Shown piece after piece: positions 47,961-56,709 of a stretch of 64,000 nt of DNA (position 1 is the stretch's first letter; the number at the start of each line of letters is the position of its first letter). Source of the stretch: Burkholderiaceae bacterium 26 (GTDB taxonomy: Bacteria; Pseudomonadota; Gammaproteobacteria; Burkholderiales; Burkholderiaceae); contig JYOB01000009.1 in NCBI GenBank assembly GCA_000955795.1, positions 124,001 to 188,000 on the forward strand. The letters are read 5' to 3'. The notes under the pieces are model-generated. The model had not been told where the DNA came from. It ran no database searches and was given only the letters and a program-made list of their open reading frames with translations. The position numbers and the translations under genes are program-made.

Positions 47961-49015
47961 GATTTGGGAACGTTGTTCTCGAAGAATGTACTGATCAGTT
48001 GTTTGCGTTGCGCGTCTACTCGAAGGTTGAGGAACGCGTCGCCACAATGGGGATGGCGCTCAACAAAATCGTTCCGCTTTCGAGAGAAAGTGAAAACGCG
48101 GTAGAGCTTATGAACGCCCTGCCCCTCGTCAATCGACCAGAACGCGAAGCCCTGTCGTCCACTGAAATCGTAGTCGCCAGCTTCCAGGTGGATTGCGCTT
48201 TCAGTTTGCGTGGCAATTGTCGCGCTGCGAATGCCGGCCGTCGTCTGCAGTTCATAGTAGACGTCTCCGCCCCGCGCCTGGACCGTAGCGCTGGAGGCCC
48301 GAGCAAACCGAATTTTGAGAGTGTTGTTGTCTGCGGGTGCCCTACGCTCATCCTCGGGCAAAACCGGTGGAGGAGGTAATTTAACTTCGGAGGGTTGGTC
48401 GGACGAGGGTACCTTTTGAACCGACGCACCACTCTCCAGCGCACGCATCTCCGCCTGGAGTCGGGCCCCGCCTGCAGCCTGAGCTCGGACACGCTCTTCC
48501 TGCAAGCGCACTGCATGCCGGCTTGGTTCAAAATGAAAATCGGCCGGCTTGACCGGATAGGATGGTCCGGGATAGTCAGGATGCCCTGCCGCCTTGCTTG
48601 ACACAATGAGCCTTACATCTCCGCCCGGCAGGAAATGCACGTGCAATGTGCCCGCCTCTACGTACCTCTCTATGGGAACGACGGCTTCGTGCCAGTGCGG
48701 CTGTACTGCGTCACCCGTTGCATTTGGGTCAGAACTGGACGTTGTCCACTTCACCGTGGCAGTTAGTCCGGGATGCCATGTTCTTGGGTACGCAATGCAA
48801 CAGACGAACTTGCCTCCACCGCCGTATGCAAACGAGTTGCCACCCCAAGTGCCATCCACGTAGAACCGATGGATGTAATCGGGCGTGTGGTTGTACGAAG
48901 TGATCCTGGCCGCTACCTCGTCATCCGTTGGTGCAACCTTCGTGGTGCAGGCAGTCAATATGCAAACCGCCGTTGAGGCAATCGCCGCTGCGCCCAGGCA
49001 TCTCCAAGTTTTCAT
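47933..49015 (-). CDS. DUF3304-domain lipoprotein, candidate Tle1 immunity protein
   Basis: A 360-residue protein with lipobox ILTAC (Cys23). Residues ~35-150 are a DUF3304 domain: ITSYNHTPDYIHRFYVDGTWGGNSFAYGGGGKFVCCIAYPRTWHPGLTATVKWT. A Pro/Glu-rich hinge (~195-230) leads to a second, unrecognised C-terminal domain of ~120 residues ending in a cysteine-containing tail. DUF3304 lipoproteins are typically encoded next to Tle1 phospholipase effectors and are presumed to neutralise them in the periplasm. A second, shorter DUF3304 protein (51388) lies on the other side of the tle1 gene. Confidence 0.8.
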   Translation of the reverse strand: MKTWRCLGAAAIASTAVCILTACTTKVAPTDDEVAARITSYNHTPDYIHRFYVDGTWGGNSFAYGGGGKFVCCIAYPRTWHPGLTATVKWTTSSSDPNATGDAVQPHWHEAVVPIERYVEAGTLHVHFLPGGDVRLIVSSKAAGHPDYPGPSYPVKPADFHFEPSRHAVRLQEERVRAQAAGGARLQAEMRALESGASVQKVPSSDQPSEVKLPPPPVLPEDERRAPADNNTLKIRFARASSATVQARGGDVYYELQTTAGIRSATIATQTESAIHLEAGDYDFSGRQGFAFWSIDEGQGVHKLYRVFTFSRKRNDFVERHPHCGDAFLNLRVDAQRKQLISTFFENNVPKSCVTRLRPD

Positions 49016-49093
49016 TGTGTTTCTTTGCGGACAAGTGGGATCAAGATCCTGCCTCAGGCGGCACCGCCTCGCTCATCCGAATACAAACCGCTA

Positions 49094-49369
49094 TTACTGC
49101 TGCGGCTTTCCCCACAAAGGATTCCTATTATCCGAACCCAGCACCTGGGCGAGCACTTCTGCATCGCCGTCGCGTGCTGCCGGAGCGCTCTTACGCGCGC
49201 GGGCGACCTTGGCTCGCTTAGCGTGCTTCTTTACGTGCACGGCTCTCTTGATTCCGCTTCGCGGGGCATCGCCTGAGGCCGGCACGGTGGAGGTGTGCTG
49301 GGCGCAGATGCCTGCGCTCATCCAGGCGGTGGTTAGGAGGGCTATGGCGAGTTTGTATTGCGCTTGCAT
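49094..49369 (-). CDS. small basic secreted protein (copy 2)
   Basis: A 91-residue protein, ATG 49369, with a signal peptide (MQAQYKLAIALLTTAWMSAGICA-QHTST), a basic middle (KRAVHVKKHAKRAKVARARK) and the conserved end DGDAEVLAQVLGSDNRNPLWGKPQQ. About 80 percent of residues match copy 1 at 45162. It lies 43 bp downstream of the lipase effector gene and upstream of the longer DUF3304 lipoprotein, inside the leftward effector operon. Function unknown. Confidence 0.7.
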   Translation of the reverse strand: MQAQYKLAIALLTTAWMSAGICAQHTSTVPASGDAPRSGIKRAVHVKKHAKRAKVARARKSAPAARDGDAEVLAQVLGSDNRNPLWGKPQQ

Positions 49370-49412
49370 TTGACAGAGTCGATTTAAGGCGTGACGAGGG
49401 ATATATTTCGGT

Positions 49413-51395
49413 TTAAGCAACTTCAAGTTGCTTGTCTGTCTGTACCGCAGCGTACTTCTCTTTGTGATCTCCGCCGATGTACAGAACACGAGGATCAGTG
49501 GTTCGCGTGTTATCCGTTGCGAACCCCACTAATGAGTCATGTACATAGGTCGAAAAAAATTTGTAGAGATCCGAGGTTTCAGCCAATACCTTACCGTTCA
49601 CGACAACTTCCTCATAAGCCGCGACAATCGCAGCATAGTGCGGACGCATTCGCTTATTTGGGTCTTCTTTGTGCCACTTGTAGATAAGCTCCGCGTCTTC
49701 AAGCAGCCACTTGTCATACGTTTGCATGTTTGTCAGCAAATCACTGTCGTCCGCGGCAGTGTCGAGTCGCGCCTGTGTACGCCTCCACGTGTCATAGGCT
49801 TCATCTCTTCTGCTGCTTGCCTCTTGTGCTTTGGCACGCCAAAACGGCTCTTGATTGCTAAAACCAGGGCTCTGTTTTGCTGCCTCTGCGGCCTGCTCAG
49901 CTGCGTCGACTTCGGCTGCGGCTAGCCGATAGCTCTGCTCTTGCTTTTCCGCTTCCGATTTAAGTCGTGCTCTATCTTTCTTGAACATGCCATTTTCGTT
50001 GCTCTGAATGGAGTTCTGCTCAGTTGTCTTCTTCCCTCGTGTTCGCAATACTGCCGCCGATACACGGTAACGCCAATATTGCCGCATATGCGCAAGAACA
50101 GCTTTTCCAAGTGGTAGTCCACCCGGAATCGTCCCCATGTAAGTTCGCCATAGCGGGAGCATCTCTTCATATCGCTTTGCCGCTGGGCCTACCAAAGCAA
50201 AGTCTTCACGCTGACTTGAAGTCGGCAGCTGACTCAAGCTGTACATCGGTACCCCCGCAGCAATAGCACGGTTTAGCATGTCTCTCAAAGGCACAATCGG
50301 CAAGACAGACGCCTTCCCTTGCTCTCCCTGTCGATAGCCGCCGCCTACATCGGAGTGAACCCCAGGTAGCACAGCTTCAATTGTTCCCTGTGGATAGGTT
50401 GATCCATCCAGGGCGCTATCGAGCGGAAACGAATTACGCATTTCGTGACCAGATACCAGATGCGCACATTTAGAAACAATTTTCGGAATCTTAAGACCAT
50501 CCGCCCATGCACCGTGACCGTCAGCCGGACCGGGAGATGGATCTGCCCCTGGCTCACCAAATGCAAGCGCGCGCAGATTTCGCTCCGCCTCTGCATACGA
50601 AGCACCCGGCGGCCCAATAAGATCACGCCAGCCCACGCCATTGCGGCGTTTCGTCAGCGTGTTGTTCGCACTCATGGGAAGCCCCACCGACGCAACGGTG
50701 TCGAAAATACCGAGAAAAAAAACCTCGATTTGGTAACCACCCTTAACCACGCCATTCGAGCTGAAAAGCCTTCCGGGCTTCAGCTTGAAAAGCTTGCCCT
50801 CGCTACTGCAACGAGCCTGGAGGTCACGGCAAAAAGCGCGAGCAGATGCGGCTCCACGTGAAAAGCCAAAGACCGAGATTCCCACCTTGAGGATTTTGTT
50901 GCTCGGATTGTTAGCCCGACTTTCCGCCTTACCTAAGATGATCCCGAGTTCTGAAAACGCCCAGTCCAGTCGCTTTTGCCCAAGCGCCCCCATGCCGCGA
51001 CCGGTCTTGGTGCCACCTGGGTCGCCAATGGCATTGAAATAAGTCCCTAGCCCAGGAATGTAGCGGCGATGAACCTGCTTTTCCTCGTCGTCCATGACAT
51101 GCGCTCGGAACAAGCGGGCAACATTGCTGTGCTCTCCCGTAGGAGTATCGGCATCAAGATTGTTGCCCGTGCCATCAAAGAAAAACGAGATGGTGATGCT
51201 TTGTTGGCAAGGTAGCTTTGGCTCCACAGACCGATGCGCCAAGCCCGAGGCGGCGTCCAGCGTGGAAGGCGTGGCTGGTGGCACGACCTGAATCGTTGCC
51301 GCTGAGTTCAGAGTTGCCGCGTCCGCTCCGCTCGCTCGATTCTCAATGGGCTGCTCCAGCGGCATGCAGACCTGTGACATCTTCGCGTTACTCAT
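49413..51395 (-). CDS. type VI secretion phospholipase effector, Tle1 family (DUF2235)
   Basis: A 660-residue protein with no signal peptide, as expected for T6SS delivery. The DUF2235 alpha/beta-hydrolase core spans ~65-400: ISFFFDGTGNNLDADT (oxyanion strand), nucleophile elbow VFGFSRGAASARAF (G-F-S-R-G), FLGIFDTVASVGLP, and VLPGVHSDVGGGYRQG containing Asp and His. This is the Tle1 pattern; characterised members hydrolyse phospholipids (PLA1/PLA2) of rival cells. A charged helical C-terminal region (~440-600, many E/K/R) follows. It overlaps the short DUF3304 gene by 8 bp and lies three genes after vgrG with a DUF4123 adaptor, the standard layout for a VgrG-delivered cargo effector. Confidence 0.92.
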   Translation of the reverse strand: MSNAKMSQVCMPLEQPIENRASGADAATLNSAATIQVVPPATPSTLDAASGLAHRSVEPKLPCQQSITISFFFDGTGNNLDADTPTGEHSNVARLFRAHVMDDEEKQVHRRYIPGLGTYFNAIGDPGGTKTGRGMGALGQKRLDWAFSELGIILGKAESRANNPSNKILKVGISVFGFSRGAASARAFCRDLQARCSSEGKLFKLKPGRLFSSNGVVKGGYQIEVFFLGIFDTVASVGLPMSANNTLTKRRNGVGWRDLIGPPGASYAEAERNLRALAFGEPGADPSPGPADGHGAWADGLKIPKIVSKCAHLVSGHEMRNSFPLDSALDGSTYPQGTIEAVLPGVHSDVGGGYRQGEQGKASVLPIVPLRDMLNRAIAAGVPMYSLSQLPTSSQREDFALVGPAAKRYEEMLPLWRTYMGTIPGGLPLGKAVLAHMRQYWRYRVSAAVLRTRGKKTTEQNSIQSNENGMFKKDRARLKSEAEKQEQSYRLAAAEVDAAEQAAEAAKQSPGFSNQEPFWRAKAQEASSRRDEAYDTWRRTQARLDTAADDSDLLTNMQTYDKWLLEDAELIYKWHKEDPNKRMRPHYAAIVAAYEEVVVNGKVLAETSDLYKFFSTYVHDSLVGFATDNTRTTDPRVLYIGGDHKEKYAAVQTDKQLEVA

Positions 51396-52044
51396 TGCCG
51401 CACCTCGCGTGTTGAGTATCGTTGTTCACATTTCCGCTTGCCTTTCGCAATGCAGGACTATATCGATCCATCAACACGCGAGGTCGCGATGGATAGTCAG
51501 TGATTGCCACCTGAATGGTGCCATCCTGATAAAAGTGCACCTCGAAATAGTTTGCTTCCTTTGGCATAGGACCGGTCAGCAAAACGGTCTGTTTACACCA
51601 TGGCCGCTCCCCAATTCCATCGCGCTGCCACTTGATTTCCACCGGAATCGGCAATGGCTTTTCTTGGGGAATCGGTGCGCAACAGGCGCCGCCACCATAG
51701 CTATAGCTGCGTGAAGACACTTCGATGTTGCCGCCCCCGGCACCGCCGACGGAGAAGTTGGTGATTGCAGTGTCCGTGTAGTTGTAGCCAACGATCGTCA
51801 GTCCTTTCGTGGTCGTAGGGGTCCGTTCAGGCCCCGTGTAGAGCTGAACGCCGTTAAGTGTCGGCGGTGCCGTTTGCTCCATCCGACGAATCATTTCGCG
51901 CTGCGCTTCCGTGGCATTTGGCATGGACTCGGCAATGGAAGCCGCATCACTGCTCTTCTCACAAGCCATCAGCAAACAACCGGCCAATATCGCGATCGCA
52001 AAGCGAGCAATCCAGAACTTACTCAACGCAGCCTTACTCATCAT
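51388..52044 (-). CDS. short DUF3304 lipoprotein, candidate Tle1 immunity protein
   Basis: A 218-residue protein; ATG 52044 has GGAAGGA. Signal and lipobox CLLMAC (Cys28). The DUF3304 domain is VGYNYTDTAITNFSVGGAGGGNIEVSSRSYSYGGGACCAPIPQEKPLPIPVEIKWQRDG, with the GGG-x-CC core shared with the longer lipoprotein at 47933. It is encoded immediately before tle1 (8-bp overlap) and after the DUF4123 gene (4-bp overlap), so it is made together with the effector. Predicted to sit in the periplasm and block the lipase. Two DUF3304 paralogs around one effector is noteworthy. Confidence 0.85.
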   Translation of the reverse strand: MMSKAALSKFWIARFAIAILAGCLLMACEKSSDAASIAESMPNATEAQREMIRRMEQTAPPTLNGVQLYTGPERTPTTTKGLTIVGYNYTDTAITNFSVGGAGGGNIEVSSRSYSYGGGACCAPIPQEKPLPIPVEIKWQRDGIGERPWCKQTVLLTGPMPKEANYFEVHFYQDGTIQVAITDYPSRPRVLMDRYSPALRKASGNVNNDTQHARCGNE

Positions 52045-52913
52045 GTTCCTTCCAAATTCCGGACTTGGCCCAACGCAGCACCGAAAGTCAGCTCCCCTGC
52101 TTGCACCTGAGGTAAGAGTCGATTCCAAGGCGGTAATGCATCAAAGTCGTTGCTCGTAGAGAGCGCAATTGTGACGAATGCCGCGAAGTCAGGTATCTGC
52201 TCCAAACCCCACTGGCGTGCACGATATACGAGGTCAACCACGATCGGATAGCGCTGCGGATAGGGAATGTCAAAAAGCGGATGCCGCCCCCTCGAAGCAA
52301 TTAGATCGATGACCGCATCCGGCTCGGAGGCTTCGATCATCGCGTGCTCCTGGGTTACGGAAAGCACAAGAGGCGGAGAAAAAGCATCGCCGGCCGTTCG
52401 AACCGTGCCCATTGCCGGCACCATTGCCCCTTCTCGGTCGGAGTACCACCAGTCGCTGGCGCAAGATAGAAACGAATCAACCTGCTCGGGAGTGAGTACA
52501 TCAAGAAGCGACATGAAGACGCGTGTATCGAAATAGCGCAACAACATTGCCACACCATCGGGCAGCAATACCTCGCAGCGTCGCGTCAATGCCTCAGTCA
52601 GCGTCTGTATATCCGACTGCGTATCGATCTGTGTCAAGGCGCAGGCATAGCACGCTGCATCCGCGAGTTCATGGATGATCGGCCGAATGCGAGTTGTAGG
52701 GTCAAGGCGCAGAACGAATGGTGTTGCGCCATCTCGGCAAGCTGCGTCACTCTGCCCGAACAATGGTAGGCACTCGAACTTCGACAAACTGCTGAGCAGT
52801 GCCCGCTGCTCTTTCAAAGCAGCCTGGTTAATCAAAAGATATCGATGTACGCCAGCAGCCGGAGCCGGCAGGGCGTCAAAAGAAGACCAAAGCGGTGACA
52901 GGGGTTGCTGCAC
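52041..52913 (-). CDS. DUF4123 effector adaptor/chaperone
   Basis: A 290-residue protein. Start GTG 52913 is chosen: it lies 5 bp after the vgrG stop with GAGG inside the vgrG end. A GTG at 52967 would overlap vgrG by 49 bp. DUF4123 features: HRYLLINQAALKEQ near the N-terminus, PLFGQ, a central PFVLRLDP, and ALTRRCEVLLPDGVAMLLRYFDTRVFMSLLDVLTPEQ, where 'LRYFDPRV' is the family's most conserved element. The family (Tap/TEC) loads cargo effectors onto VgrG. The tail (DFAAFVTIALSTSNDFDALP) resembles VasI-like helices. Its cargo is inferred to be the Tle1 lipase two genes on. Confidence 0.9.
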   Translation of the reverse strand: MQQPLSPLWSSFDALPAPAAGVHRYLLINQAALKEQRALLSSLSKFECLPLFGQSDAACRDGATPFVLRLDPTTRIRPIIHELADAACYACALTQIDTQSDIQTLTEALTRRCEVLLPDGVAMLLRYFDTRVFMSLLDVLTPEQVDSFLSCASDWWYSDREGAMVPAMGTVRTAGDAFSPPLVLSVTQEHAMIEASEPDAVIDLIASRGRHPLFDIPYPQRYPIVVDLVYRARQWGLEQIPDFAAFVTIALSTSNDFDALPPWNRLLPQVQAGELTFGAALGQVRNLEGT

Positions 52914-52918
52914 GCCAA

Positions 52919-55792
52919 CTACCTCACGGCAAAGGGGGCGCCAGATGCTTGAGCAGCCAGCAAACACTCAACGCAAATGCTCTTTGGCATAAGGGGCAAC
53001 GGGTAACTCGCACTCACCGGCCCCTCAAACACCCGCTGCGCCGCCTTATACGTAATCGGCCCCGCACACTCCACGGTGATATTCCCGCCTTCGAGCGTGA
53101 TCGACGCCCCGCCGGCAGTGGCGATGCGAATGCGCTTGGCCGCCGCAAAATCCACATTCATATTGGCCGACACCAGCTTCAGGTCCTGCTTGGCCATCAG
53201 CTTGAGCACGTCGTGCTGGGCTTGCACGTCGATGTTGTCTTGCCCGGCCGTCAGTTGCAGGCCGATGTTGTTGTCACCAGCTTTCGACAGACCTGCGGCC
53301 ACGCCGATCGCCTGCCCGGCATGCATGCGTGCCTGCTTGCCGATGGCAAGGTTGGTGTCCTGGCCGCTGCCCAGCGCGATGCTCTCTCCATTGGTGAGCT
53401 GCAGGTCTTGCCCGGCCACCATCACAAGGCCCGCGCGGCCCGCCAGGTGCGCGATGGCTTCGCTCTGATGCGGTACCTTGCCTTGCGTGGCGGTGTTACC
53501 GGCGCTGGCGTCCTGCTTGGCGGCGTCGAGCGCCTTGCCGTCGACCATCCCCGCGACCGCTTTGGCTTGCTTGGCCAGCGGGGCATCGTCGTTCTTGGCG
53601 GTGTCGAGTGCGGCCGTCTGGTGCGTAACCGCACCTTGGCCCAGCGATGACGTCAATTCCTTGGCTTGCTTGATCAGCGCAATACCGGCAGCGTTGTCGC
53701 CGGTGGGCACGGCTTTGCCGTTGCTGGCGTCGCGGTAGGTGGTCAGTAGCAGGCCAGCCTGGCCGCGCACGGCGGCGTGGCCATCGGTGCGCAACTCGAA
53801 GCCTTGGCCACGGAAGCTGCCGCGCCGGTTGTCTTGCTGATGGACGAGATGGCCGAGGTTGAGCTGGCTGGATTGCTGCGTGGTAGCGAGCTGCGTGCGC
53901 AACTGGCCGTCGCTGTCGTCAAAGACGAGGTGGTTGTAACCGCTGCCGCCGTGTTCCGCGCTCTTGAAGCCGGTGTGGGCGGCGGCGTTGCGGTGGCCTT
54001 CGGCCTCCGTGCCCATGCCGTGCCACGCCGGGCTGTGGCCGCCGGCCACGTTGCCTTGCGCGCTCGCGGCGCTGTCGCTGCCTTGCTTGTAGAGGGCTGT
54101 GCTGTCGCTTTGGTCAGATGCGCCCTGCCCGCCCGGCGTCGGCGCGATGCCGGCCTCGCCCTGCCCGTTGTACAACGAGCCGATCACGACAGGCTGGTCG
54201 ATGTCGTCTTCGCTGAACTTGACGAGCACTTCCTGCCCGATGCGCGGCAGCCATTGCCAGCCCATACCGGAACCTGCCTGCCGCTGCGCAACGCGCACCC
54301 AGCGGCTGCTGCGGTCATCCGCGCGCTCGCCTAGTTGCCAGGGAAAACGCACGCGGATTTCACCTGCGGGGGTGGCATGGTGTTCGCCGTCTCCGCCTGC
54401 CTGCGTCTGGCCGTCCGGGCCGACCACGATGGCGCTGTGCACGCCTTGCGCGGTGGGTGCGGCGTAGAGGCGGCCGCAATCGGGTTCTGTCACGGCCGGG
54501 CGCCACGGCCGACGTGCATCGCTGGCGCGGAACATTCCCGCGTAGCCATGCGTGCGTGCGGCTTTGAGCAGATCGCCAGTCGGGGCGTTGCGCTCGACGG
54601 AGCCTTCTGCTTCCTGGAAACCGAAGACGCCGGGGCCGGATTCCGGTGCGCTGGGCGGCGCATCGAATTCCAGCGCGGCGTCGAGCCCGCCCAAACGCTG
54701 GCTGAGCGCGTTGTGCGTATCGACGGTCAGGTTGTTGATGCCGCAGTGTTCGACCAGATCCATCAACAGCGGATAAGCGCCTTCCACGTCTTGCGGCAGG
54801 TGCGGGCAATCCACCACCTGCAGGCGCGTGCCGCTGCGCAGCGTGCGCACGGTGCCGCGCCCCGAAAACAGCAGTGCGCGCGCCTCGAGGCTTTCCATGA
54901 CCTGTTCGGCAATGCGCTGGGCGTTGGCGGAATCGGGTGCGAGCGACGGGCTGATCGACAGATACGCATCCGGGCTGCCCGCGCTGGTGGCGAAGCGTGC
55001 GGGCGCATGGGCGCGAGCGTTCTGCTTGCCTTCCGGGTCCCACGCGGCCACCGCCACGCCACTTACGGTGGTGCGGCTATGGCAAGCGAGTTGCTGGATC
55101 GCGTCGCGCTCTTCCAAGCTGTGCGCGCGGTGGAAGCGGATACCGCCCGCCGCTGCCGATTCCGCGTCTTCCTGCAGTTGTGTGCTGTCGGCAAAGATCA
55201 CGAGCGTGTGGCCGCCGTGCGCCTGGTCGTCTTCCACCGTGGTGAAACCGAGCCCCGCTTCGGCCAGCAGACGCGTAACGAAGTGATAGTCCGTCTCGCG
55301 AAACTGGGCGATGTGCTCGCGTGTACCGAAGTCGGCCATGCGTGCTTCGGCACCCGCCGCATAGCGCCACAAGGCATACGGCTCGTACGGCGACAACATC
55401 TGTTCAATGATGTCCGGCAGCGGCCGGTTCTGGAACACCTGGCTATGGCGCTGCTGCGTGGTCAGCCAGAACCAGGGCACCACGGTCAGGCGATAGCGTG
55501 TGAGGCTGCCATCCGCGCCGAGCTTCTCAGCCAGCCGGATCAGGCCTGTACGCTTGGTCTGCGTCCCGTCGGCCAGCGTCGTGACCAACGTGACGCGCTG
55601 GCCCAGCAACGATTTGAGCGCAATGCGCGCATTGGCGCTGACGGCCACCACGCGCCATTCAAACAGCTCGGACAGCGCCTCCCGACCGAGCCAGGCTTCC
55701 ACCGCAAGGTCTGCGAGCGCCCCGTCCCCCTCCAGCGTGTATAGGCGGCGTGTGGGTGCAAAGAGGTTCTGAAGAAGGGTCGTGGCGTCCAT
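52919..55792 (-). CDS. vgrG: VgrG spike protein with DUF2345 extension
   Basis: A 957-residue T6SS spike. Residues ~1-480 form the gp27-like part (RRLYTLEGDGALADLAVEAWLGREALSELFEWRV, IEQMLSPYEPYALWRYAAG). The gp5-like OB-fold follows (GQTQAGGDGEHHATPAGEIRVRFPWQLGERADDRSSRWVRVAQRQAGSGMGWQWLPRIGQEVLVKFSEDDIDQPVVIGSLYN). DUF2345 covers ~680-930 (ADGHAAVRGQAGLLLTTYRDAS ... GLVMVAGQDLQLTNGESIALGSGQD ... VDFAAAKRIRIATAGGASITLEGGNITVECAGPI). Beyond that is a short tail with CVEC. No catalytic extension is seen, so effector activity lies in the cargo. It heads a leftward operon: vgrG, DUF4123, DUF3304, tle1, and so on. Confidence 0.97.
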   Translation of the reverse strand: MDATTLLQNLFAPTRRLYTLEGDGALADLAVEAWLGREALSELFEWRVVAVSANARIALKSLLGQRVTLVTTLADGTQTKRTGLIRLAEKLGADGSLTRYRLTVVPWFWLTTQQRHSQVFQNRPLPDIIEQMLSPYEPYALWRYAAGAEARMADFGTREHIAQFRETDYHFVTRLLAEAGLGFTTVEDDQAHGGHTLVIFADSTQLQEDAESAAAGGIRFHRAHSLEERDAIQQLACHSRTTVSGVAVAAWDPEGKQNARAHAPARFATSAGSPDAYLSISPSLAPDSANAQRIAEQVMESLEARALLFSGRGTVRTLRSGTRLQVVDCPHLPQDVEGAYPLLMDLVEHCGINNLTVDTHNALSQRLGGLDAALEFDAPPSAPESGPGVFGFQEAEGSVERNAPTGDLLKAARTHGYAGMFRASDARRPWRPAVTEPDCGRLYAAPTAQGVHSAIVVGPDGQTQAGGDGEHHATPAGEIRVRFPWQLGERADDRSSRWVRVAQRQAGSGMGWQWLPRIGQEVLVKFSEDDIDQPVVIGSLYNGQGEAGIAPTPGGQGASDQSDSTALYKQGSDSAASAQGNVAGGHSPAWHGMGTEAEGHRNAAAHTGFKSAEHGGSGYNHLVFDDSDGQLRTQLATTQQSSQLNLGHLVHQQDNRRGSFRGQGFELRTDGHAAVRGQAGLLLTTYRDASNGKAVPTGDNAAGIALIKQAKELTSSLGQGAVTHQTAALDTAKNDDAPLAKQAKAVAGMVDGKALDAAKQDASAGNTATQGKVPHQSEAIAHLAGRAGLVMVAGQDLQLTNGESIALGSGQDTNLAIGKQARMHAGQAIGVAAGLSKAGDNNIGLQLTAGQDNIDVQAQHDVLKLMAKQDLKLVSANMNVDFAAAKRIRIATAGGASITLEGGNITVECAGPITYKAAQRVFEGPVSASYPLPLMPKSICVECLLAAQASGAPFAVR

Positions 55793-55904
55793 TCGCTGTC
55801 CGGTGCTGCAACGCGTGGCGTATCACGGGGCGATTTCGTGAAACCAGCGCGGGCATTTACGAGGCAGCGCAATGTCGAGCATCGCACCCGCCTCCGCTCA
55901 ATTA

Positions 55905-55930
55905 CCCGGTTGTAAAAAAAACCAACCGGG
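55905..55930. terminator. 8-bp hairpin between the membrane-protein gene and vgrG
   Basis: CCCGGTTG (55905-55912) pairs with CAACCGGG (55923-55930) around an A-rich loop. On the leftward strand the T-run is inside the loop, not after the stem, so termination is doubtful. Confidence 0.4.
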
Positions 55931-55941
55931 CAGTCGGGCGG

Positions 55942-56709
55942 CTATTGCCCTTTGTAAGTGGGTGAATTGGCGGGCTTATTGGCAGCATTCTGCGGCGCAA
56001 GCAAAGCGGCCAGCAGATCAGCGTCAGGATCATCAGGCGCCAATGTGCCCTTTCGGTTCTTGCCGGCTTTGGCAGTTGAGTGCGCCTTGGGCTTTGTTGG
56101 CTGCTGCAGCGCCTTAAATGGCGTATTGGTCGATTTGGCCACCAGCTTGGCGGTTGCCGTCTTGCCTTCGTCGGTATCCGCCATGGGGCTGGCGGACTTT
56201 GCCGCCACGGAATGCGCGGCCGGCGCCTCATCATGCGCCTCCTTGACGGGCGCGCTGGCAACCGACGCGTTATCGCCCTTCTCGCCCTTCTCGCTCGCGT
56301 GCTCTTCGCCCGGCGGAACGTTGACGATGGTGGCGGCCTGCACTTCCGCCACGGGCTCGCTTGCGGAAGCGACAGGCGCCGCAGCGGCCGTGTGAGCGGC
56401 TTCCGGGGCCGCTGCCTGCGTGGCTGCCGGCGATTGAGCGGCCGCGGGTGCGGGTTGTTCCGCCACCTGGGTGGGCGCGGATTCGCCGCTCGGATTCAGC
56501 ATGATCCATGCGCCAATACCGGCGGCGAGCACGACAACCGCCGCTGCAACGCCATAGCGCTGCCCCGACTTTTTTGGTCCCTTGCCGCTGGCCGCGACGC
56601 GGCCTTCCAGGCTCGCCAGAATGCGCGTATGCCCGGCCTCATCGGTCTCGGATTCAGAATTGAAGAGCGTTGGGGGCCCTTCTTGTTTCAAATCGCCGTT
56701 ATTACTCAT
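55942..56709 (-). CDS. Ala/Pro-rich single-pass membrane protein, T6SS-adjacent
   Basis: A 255-residue protein; ATG 56709 is used rather than the GTG at 56712. A polar N-terminus of ~50 residues (EDE/GK-rich) precedes one membrane helix (YGVAAAVVVLAAGIGAWIML, ~53-72). Then comes a long Ala/Pro/Glu-rich, low-complexity periplasmic segment (~75-200) and a basic end with DPDADLLAALLAPQNAANKP. The topology (short cytosolic head, single helix, long flexible periplasmic arm) resembles TonB- or FtsN-like spanning proteins, but no known domain is seen. It lies between vgrG and the divergent T6SS operon; a T6SS accessory role is only positional inference. Confidence 0.65.
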   Translation of the reverse strand: MSNNGDLKQEGPPTLFNSESETDEAGHTRILASLEGRVAASGKGPKKSGQRYGVAAAVVVLAAGIGAWIMLNPSGESAPTQVAEQPAPAAAQSPAATQAAAPEAAHTAAAAPVASASEPVAEVQAATIVNVPPGEEHASEKGEKGDNASVASAPVKEAHDEAPAAHSVAAKSASPMADTDEGKTATAKLVAKSTNTPFKALQQPTKPKAHSTAKAGKNRKGTLAPDDPDADLLAALLAPQNAANKPANSPTYKGQ

